Assembly (NCBI GenBank): GCA_947302675.1
Contig: CAMYWI010000027.1
Span: 1 to 9,500, forward strand
DNA from: an uncultured Selenomonadales bacterium
GTDB taxonomy: Bacteria > Bacillota_C > Negativicutes > Selenomonadales > Selenomonadaceae
Length of the DNA: 9,500 nt
Reading direction: 5' to 3'
Made by a program: the position numbers and the translations under genes. Shown one piece after another: positions 6,759 to 9,500 of the stretch. The notes beneath the pieces are model-generated. The model did not search any database, was not told the origin of the DNA, and saw only the letters and a list, made by a program, of their open reading frames with translations. The number at the start of each line of letters is the position of its first letter. Position 1 is the first letter of the stretch.

Positions 6759-8186
6759 TTATTTAACATACTCGCCGCGAATGTCTTCAGTCGGCGGAGC
6801 AATGGGATAGTCGCCGCTGAAACAAGCCTTGCAAATCGGACGCCCGCCCGCCATTTCGTCAAGACAACCAATCGGCAAGTAGCCGAGCGAATCCGCGCCC
6901 AGAATTTTGCAAATCTCCTCGACGCTCCGATTGTGCGCAATGAGCATGTCGCGGTTTGGAATGTCAATGCCAAAGTAGCACGGGTGACAAAACGGCGGAC
7001 TCGAAACGCGCATGTGAACTTCCGCCGCGCCCGCCTCCTTGAGCATGGTGACAATTTTATTGCTCGTGGTGCCGCGAACAATCGAGTCGTCAATCATGAC
7101 AATGCGCTTGCCGCGAACAACGTCGCGCAAAACGTTGAGCTTGACCTTGACGCTCCGCTTGCGGCTCGCCTGTTGCGGCTTGATAAAAGTCCTGCCGACG
7201 TAAGTATTTTTTGTAAAGGCAATGCCGTAGGGAATGCCCGACTCCATAGAGTAGCCAACCGCCGCCATGTTGCCCGATTCGGGGACACCGACGACCAAAT
7301 CAGCCTCGACGGGGTGAACTCGCGCCAAAAGTTTTCCGGCGATAATCCGCGACTGCGTAACGCTCATGCCGTCAAAAGTCGTGTCGGGGCGGCAAAAGTA
7401 AATGTACTCGAAGACACACCGCGCAGTTTTTTCTTTGGGCAGGGCAAGTTCCATGTTGGATTCGATTCTGCCGTTCTGAAAAATCGTGACGACTTCGCCC
7501 GGCTCCACGTCGCGAATAAATTCCGCGTCGATAGTCTCAAGTGCGCAGGTCTCCGAAGTTATAATGTAAGCGTTGCCGAGCTTGCCGATAACGAGCGGAC
7601 GAAAGCCCCACGGGTCGCGAGCACCGATTAACTTTTGCGGACTGGCGATAACTAACGAGTAGGAGCCTTGAACTTTTTTTAAAGCGCGAACCGTCGCCTC
7701 TTGAACCGAACGGGATTTGACGCGCTCGCGGGCAATGTGGTAGGCAATGACTTCGGTATCAATGGTCGTCTGGAAAATCGCGCCGCCCGCCGCAAGTTCG
7801 CGACGGAGTTTTGGAGCGTTGACCAAATTTCCGTTGTGAGCAAGCATGAGCGTCCCTTTGATGTAGGCGAGGACGAGCGGCTGAGAATTTTCTGGAGTGG
7901 ATGCGCCCGCCGTCGAGTAGCGCACGTGCCCGACGCCCAAATTGCCGTCGAGCGTGGCGATATTTTCCGCGTTGAAAACTTCATTGACGCGCCCCAAATC
8001 TTTACGGCAAAAAACTTTGTCGCGCCTAGTCGCCGTGTCCGTAACTGCAATGCCCGCGCTCTCCTGCCCGCGATGTTGCAAAGCATAAAGTCCATAATAA
8101 ATCGTCGTAGCCACGTCGCCGCCGTCAAGGTCGTACATGCCAAACACGCCGCACGCTTCACCTGCTGAAGTCATTCCGAAATCCAA
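6759..8186 (-). CDS. purF: Amidophosphoribosyltransferase PurF (glutamine PRPP amidotransferase)
   Basis: PurF catalyses the committed step of de novo purine synthesis: PRPP plus glutamine gives 5-phosphoribosylamine. Numbering from TTG 8186 (475 residues), the N-terminal Ntn glutaminase has nucleophile C12 in CGVFG, with HRGQE (38-42), GHVRYST (86-92) and NGN (118-120). The phosphoribosyltransferase half carries the PRPP-binding loop VMIDDSIVRGTTS (363-375). Cysteines C257, C403, C452 and C455 match the 4Fe-4S ligands of the Bacillus-type enzyme. A longer GTG start at 8195 and an ATG at 8174 are also in frame. I chose TTG because AAGGGG ends 8 nt before it and because it gives an 11-residue propeptide before C12, as in B. 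subtilis PurF; self-cleavage of this propeptide is expected. A perfect-consensus promoter lies just upstream. No other purine genes are in the window. Confidence 0.97.
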   Translation of the reverse strand: MDFGMTSAGEACGVFGMYDLDGGDVATTIYYGLYALQHRGQESAGIAVTDTATRRDKVFCRKDLGRVNEVFNAENIATLDGNLGVGHVRYSTAGASTPENSQPLVLAYIKGTLMLAHNGNLVNAPKLRRELAAGGAIFQTTIDTEVIAYHIARERVKSRSVQEATVRALKKVQGSYSLVIASPQKLIGARDPWGFRPLVIGKLGNAYIITSETCALETIDAEFIRDVEPGEVVTIFQNGRIESNMELALPKEKTARCVFEYIYFCRPDTTFDGMSVTQSRIIAGKLLARVHPVEADLVVGVPESGNMAAVGYSMESGIPYGIAFTKNTYVGRTFIKPQQASRKRSVKVKLNVLRDVVRGKRIVMIDDSIVRGTTSNKIVTMLKEAGAAEVHMRVSSPPFCHPCYFGIDIPNRDMLIAHNRSVEEICKILGADSLGYLPIGCLDEMAGGRPICKACFSGDYPIAPPTEDIRGEYVK

Positions 8187-8194
8187 TGCCGCCA

Positions 8195-8200
8195 CCCCTT
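8195..8200 (-). promoter_or_regulatory. Shine-Dalgarno site deciding the purF start
   Basis: AAGGGG, with A residues before it, can pair with the 16S tail through one G-U wobble. It is 8 nt from the TTG at 8186. The GTG at 8195 uses the last base of this site and so cannot be served by it, and the ATG at 8174 is 20 nt away. Confidence 0.65.
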
Positions 8201-8225
8201 TTTTGCTGAAAAAATCTGCGCCACA

Positions 8226-8254
8226 ATTATATTCAAGCGATTTGGCTTTGTCAA
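8226..8254 (-). promoter_or_regulatory. Perfect-consensus sigma70/sigmaA promoter for the purF run
   Basis: TTGACA (8249-8254) and TATAAT (8226-8231) are separated by exactly 17 bp on the minus strand, matching the vegetative sigma-factor consensus at all twelve positions. It begins 6 bp after the lysE stop. Transcription would start near 8219, giving a leader of about 33 nt before the TTG of purF, too short for a purine riboswitch. A short AAGC-N6-GCTT dyad lies in the spacer but matches no PurR box I know. Confidence 0.9.
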
Positions 8255-8260
8255 AATTTA

Positions 8261-8890
8261 TCAGAACAGAATCAAGCCGACGGCAATCAGCGTCAAGACC
8301 GCCGCCTCCGTGAAGTTTAAAATCTGCCCGATATTTTTCTTGCGCAAGATTAACTTCCGCACGCGCCCCGCGAACAGCGCGATTATCGAGAAAATTATCA
8401 GAGCCTGCGCGGCGAACACCACGCCTAAAAATAAAATCTGTAAGCTTGAGCCGTCGCTCGCCAAGTCAACGAACTGCGGCAGGAACGCCAGGAAGAACAA
8501 CAAAACTTTTGGATTGAGGACATTCATCAACACGCCGCGCTTGTAAAGCTCCAACGGCTTTCTAGTTCCTCGTTCCTTGTTCCTAATTCCTAATTGCTTG
8601 CCCGCCCGCGCAGATTTGAACGCCCCGAACGCCAAGAATAAAAGATACGCCGCGCCGAAAATTTTCAAAAGGAGCATTGCCAATTCTGATGAGCTTATGA
8701 ACGCCGCCACGCCCACCATTACAAGCGTCGTGTGAAAAATTATTCCGCTCACGAGTCCGCACGCTAAAATTATTCCGCTCTTCGCGCCGTCCGCCAAACT
8801 CTTTGTCAGCAAATACAAGATGTCTGGACCCGGCGCAAGCGTCAGCAGGATTGATGCCGTCAAAAAATATATGAACGTCATTTCGCTCAA
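8261..8890 (-). CDS. LysE/RhtB-family amino-acid exporter-like membrane protein
   Basis: This is a 209-residue integral membrane protein of the LysE/RhtB translocator superfamily, whose characterised members export amino acids or their analogues; the substrate is not predictable here. Numbering from TTG 8890, the N-terminal helix leads into the hallmark APGPD (19-23). A G-rich second helix (about 39-63), a third helix (about 69-90), a hydrophilic cytoplasmic loop (about 93-118), the NPK..LFF.AFLPQF segment (126-141) and two more C-terminal helices (about 148-174 and 190-209) give roughly six transmembrane segments. GGAGG at 8899-8903 is 8 nt from TTG 8890. The in-frame GTG at 8899 is part of that site and is an unlikely start, while ATG 8881 is 17 nt away. 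The central loop is encoded by a heptanucleotide array. It starts 24 bp after the upstream TPR gene, and no terminator is visible between it and purF. Confidence 0.88.
   Translation of the reverse strand: MSEMTFIYFLTASILLTLAPGPDILYLLTKSLADGAKSGIILACGLVSGIIFHTTLVMVGVAAFISSSELAMLLLKIFGAAYLLFLAFGAFKSARAGKQLGIRNKERGTRKPLELYKRGVLMNVLNPKVLLFFLAFLPQFVDLASDGSSLQILFLGVVFAAQALIIFSIIALFAGRVRKLILRKKNIGQILNFTEAAVLTLIAVGLILF
8562..8596 (-). repeat. Five-unit heptanucleotide array (consensus GAAYNAG) within the lysE-like gene
   Basis: On the minus strand, five consecutive 7-mers read CAATTAG, GAATTAG, GAACAAG, GAACGAG and GAACTAG. They encode the charged loop from Q99 to about T109 between the third and fourth membrane segments. 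Because 7 is not a multiple of 3, each 21 nt encodes a different set of residues, so the pattern is visible in DNA but not in protein. Confidence 0.75.
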
Positions 8891-8898
8891 GTCAAACA

Positions 8899-8903
8899 CC
8901 TCC
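8899..8903 (-). promoter_or_regulatory. Ribosome binding site deciding the lysE-like gene start
   Basis: GGAGG lies 11-15 bp after the TGA of the upstream TPR gene and 8 nt before TTG 8890. Its last G is the first base of the alternative GTG start, which therefore cannot use it. Confidence 0.7.
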
Positions 8904-8914
8904 GAGATTTTTTT

Positions 8915-9500
8915 TCAGCTGTTGTAGCCTAGCTCTTTAGCTTTATCAAAGTCAGCTTGCGCCTTCGCCTCGTCTCCGAGTGCCTGATAACATTTTCCGC
9001 GATGATTGTATGTCACGTTATAATTCGGATTAAGCTCGATTGCCTTGTCAAAATCTTGCAATGCCTTGTCGTACTCGCCCGAATAATAATAATCCAAGCC
9101 GCGATGAATATACGAATCCTCCGAAGTAGGCTTAATCCTTATGGCGTTATTGTGGTCGTCATGCTTAAAGTGGCGATAAATATTTCCGCGATTGTTATAC
9201 GCATTAAAGCAAGCAGGGTGCAACTGAATCGACATGCCGAAATCCTCAATCGCCTGCTCGTATTGCTCCAAGCCCATTAAAGCCAACGCGCGATTGTTAT
9301 AAGAAAAATTATAAGTCGGATTGAGCCTGATAGCTTCGTTACAAAGTCGAATCGTGCCCTTGTAGTCGCCCTTGTTATAAAGTTTCAACGCCTCGTGCAA
9401 CTTCTGATGCGAGAGGAAAACTTTATCGGTTTCGGAAAATTTTTTGGCGAGTAATTCTTTGTCGTCGGGATTATCGGCGGATTGGCTCTTGAGTTCGGCG
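8915..9500 (-). CDS. TPR-repeat protein (N-terminus beyond right edge)
   Basis: The frame is open from the right edge to TGA at 8915-8917, giving the last 194 residues of a longer protein. The TTG at 9400 is an internal leucine codon in a helix that continues the frame, so it need not be the start. Residues 1-33 of the visible part are charged and have no clear TPR signature. Then follow five tetratricopeptide-like units ending in the typical L.P or ELG: about 35-61, 62-95, 96-124, 125-158 and 159-194. The third unit is about five residues short. Conserved NNRG/HRG and YDKA.QDFDKAIEL signatures are clear. Like the TPR gene at the other end it is probably a soluble interaction protein of unknown partner. 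It sits 24 bp upstream of the lysE-like gene and probably shares its transcript. Confidence 0.82.
   Translation of the reverse strand, partial: AELKSQSADNPDDKELLAKKFSETDKVFLSHQKLHEALKLYNKGDYKGTIRLCNEAIRLNPTYNFSYNNRALALMGLEQYEQAIEDFGMSIQLHPACFNAYNNRGNIYRHFKHDDHNNAIRIKPTSEDSYIHRGLDYYYSGEYDKALQDFDKAIELNPNYNVTYNHRGKCYQALGDEAKAQADFDKAKELGYNS

Noticed and set aside
6740..7093. N-terminal extension of the nitroreductase
   Set aside because: This part overlaps purF in another frame, is Arg-rich without family similarity, and a good SD supports the ATG at 6739.
6933..7631. 232-codon open frame on the plus strand
   Set aside because: Antisense to purF; the Arg/Asn/Val-rich translation is typical of a shadow of a GC-biased gene, and purF is unmistakable.
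7679..8161. 160-codon minus-strand frame inside purF
   Set aside because: It is a shifted frame of purF with a biased composition and no domain.
8199..8214. Inverted repeat in the purF leader (six T, four-base loop, six A)
   Set aside because: The stem would be six A-U pairs only, too weak to be a terminator or regulatory hairpin with confidence; probably a chance feature of an AT-rich leader.

Overview
The window looks like a chromosomal stretch of a low-to-mid GC bacterium, most likely Bacillota. The evidence is strong AAGGAGG-type Shine-Dalgarno sites before nearly every gene, a Bacillus-like PurF with an 11-residue propeptide and Fe-S cysteines, and frequent TTG/GTG starts. The glycosyltransferase C-terminal domain reminds me of proteins from Negativicutes (Selenomonas-like), but that is recollection, so the class is uncertain. 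Every gene reads on the minus strand, and no stretch longer than about 65 bases lacks a gene. I see no tRNA, rRNA, CRISPR array, IS element or prophage.

In the direction of transcription (high to low coordinates) the layout is as follows. First comes the 3' part of a TPR-repeat gene (8915 to beyond the right edge), followed after 24 bp by a LysE/RhtB-type membrane exporter (8261-8890). Next is a short gap holding a perfect-consensus sigma70-type promoter (TTGACA, 17 bp, TATAAT at 8226-8254). This appears to drive a tightly packed run: purF, a small nitroreductase, yraN (UPF0102), a family-2 glycosyltransferase, comM/yifB, ligA, and a second TPR-repeat gene that leaves the window at the left edge. 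Gaps in this run are 13-47 bp, with one 4-bp overlap, so it is probably one transcript.

The run is mostly housekeeping: the first step of purine synthesis, a flavin oxidoreductase, a predicted nuclease-fold protein, a DNA-uptake-associated AAA+ helicase and the replicative DNA ligase. The glycosyltransferase stands out. Part of it is much more AT-rich than its neighbours, it has a Ser/Pro/Gln-rich N-terminal extension, and codons 13-16 lie in an uninterrupted run of ten C residues. Loss or gain of one C leads to a stop within about 50 codons, so it has the structure of a phase-variable contingency gene placed upstream of comM and ligA. Other notable points are a five-unit heptanucleotide array inside lysE, an internal 69-residue-period duplication in the left TPR gene, a shortened TPR unit in the right TPR gene, and five non-ATG starts among eight readable starts. 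No clearly new multi-gene system is visible.
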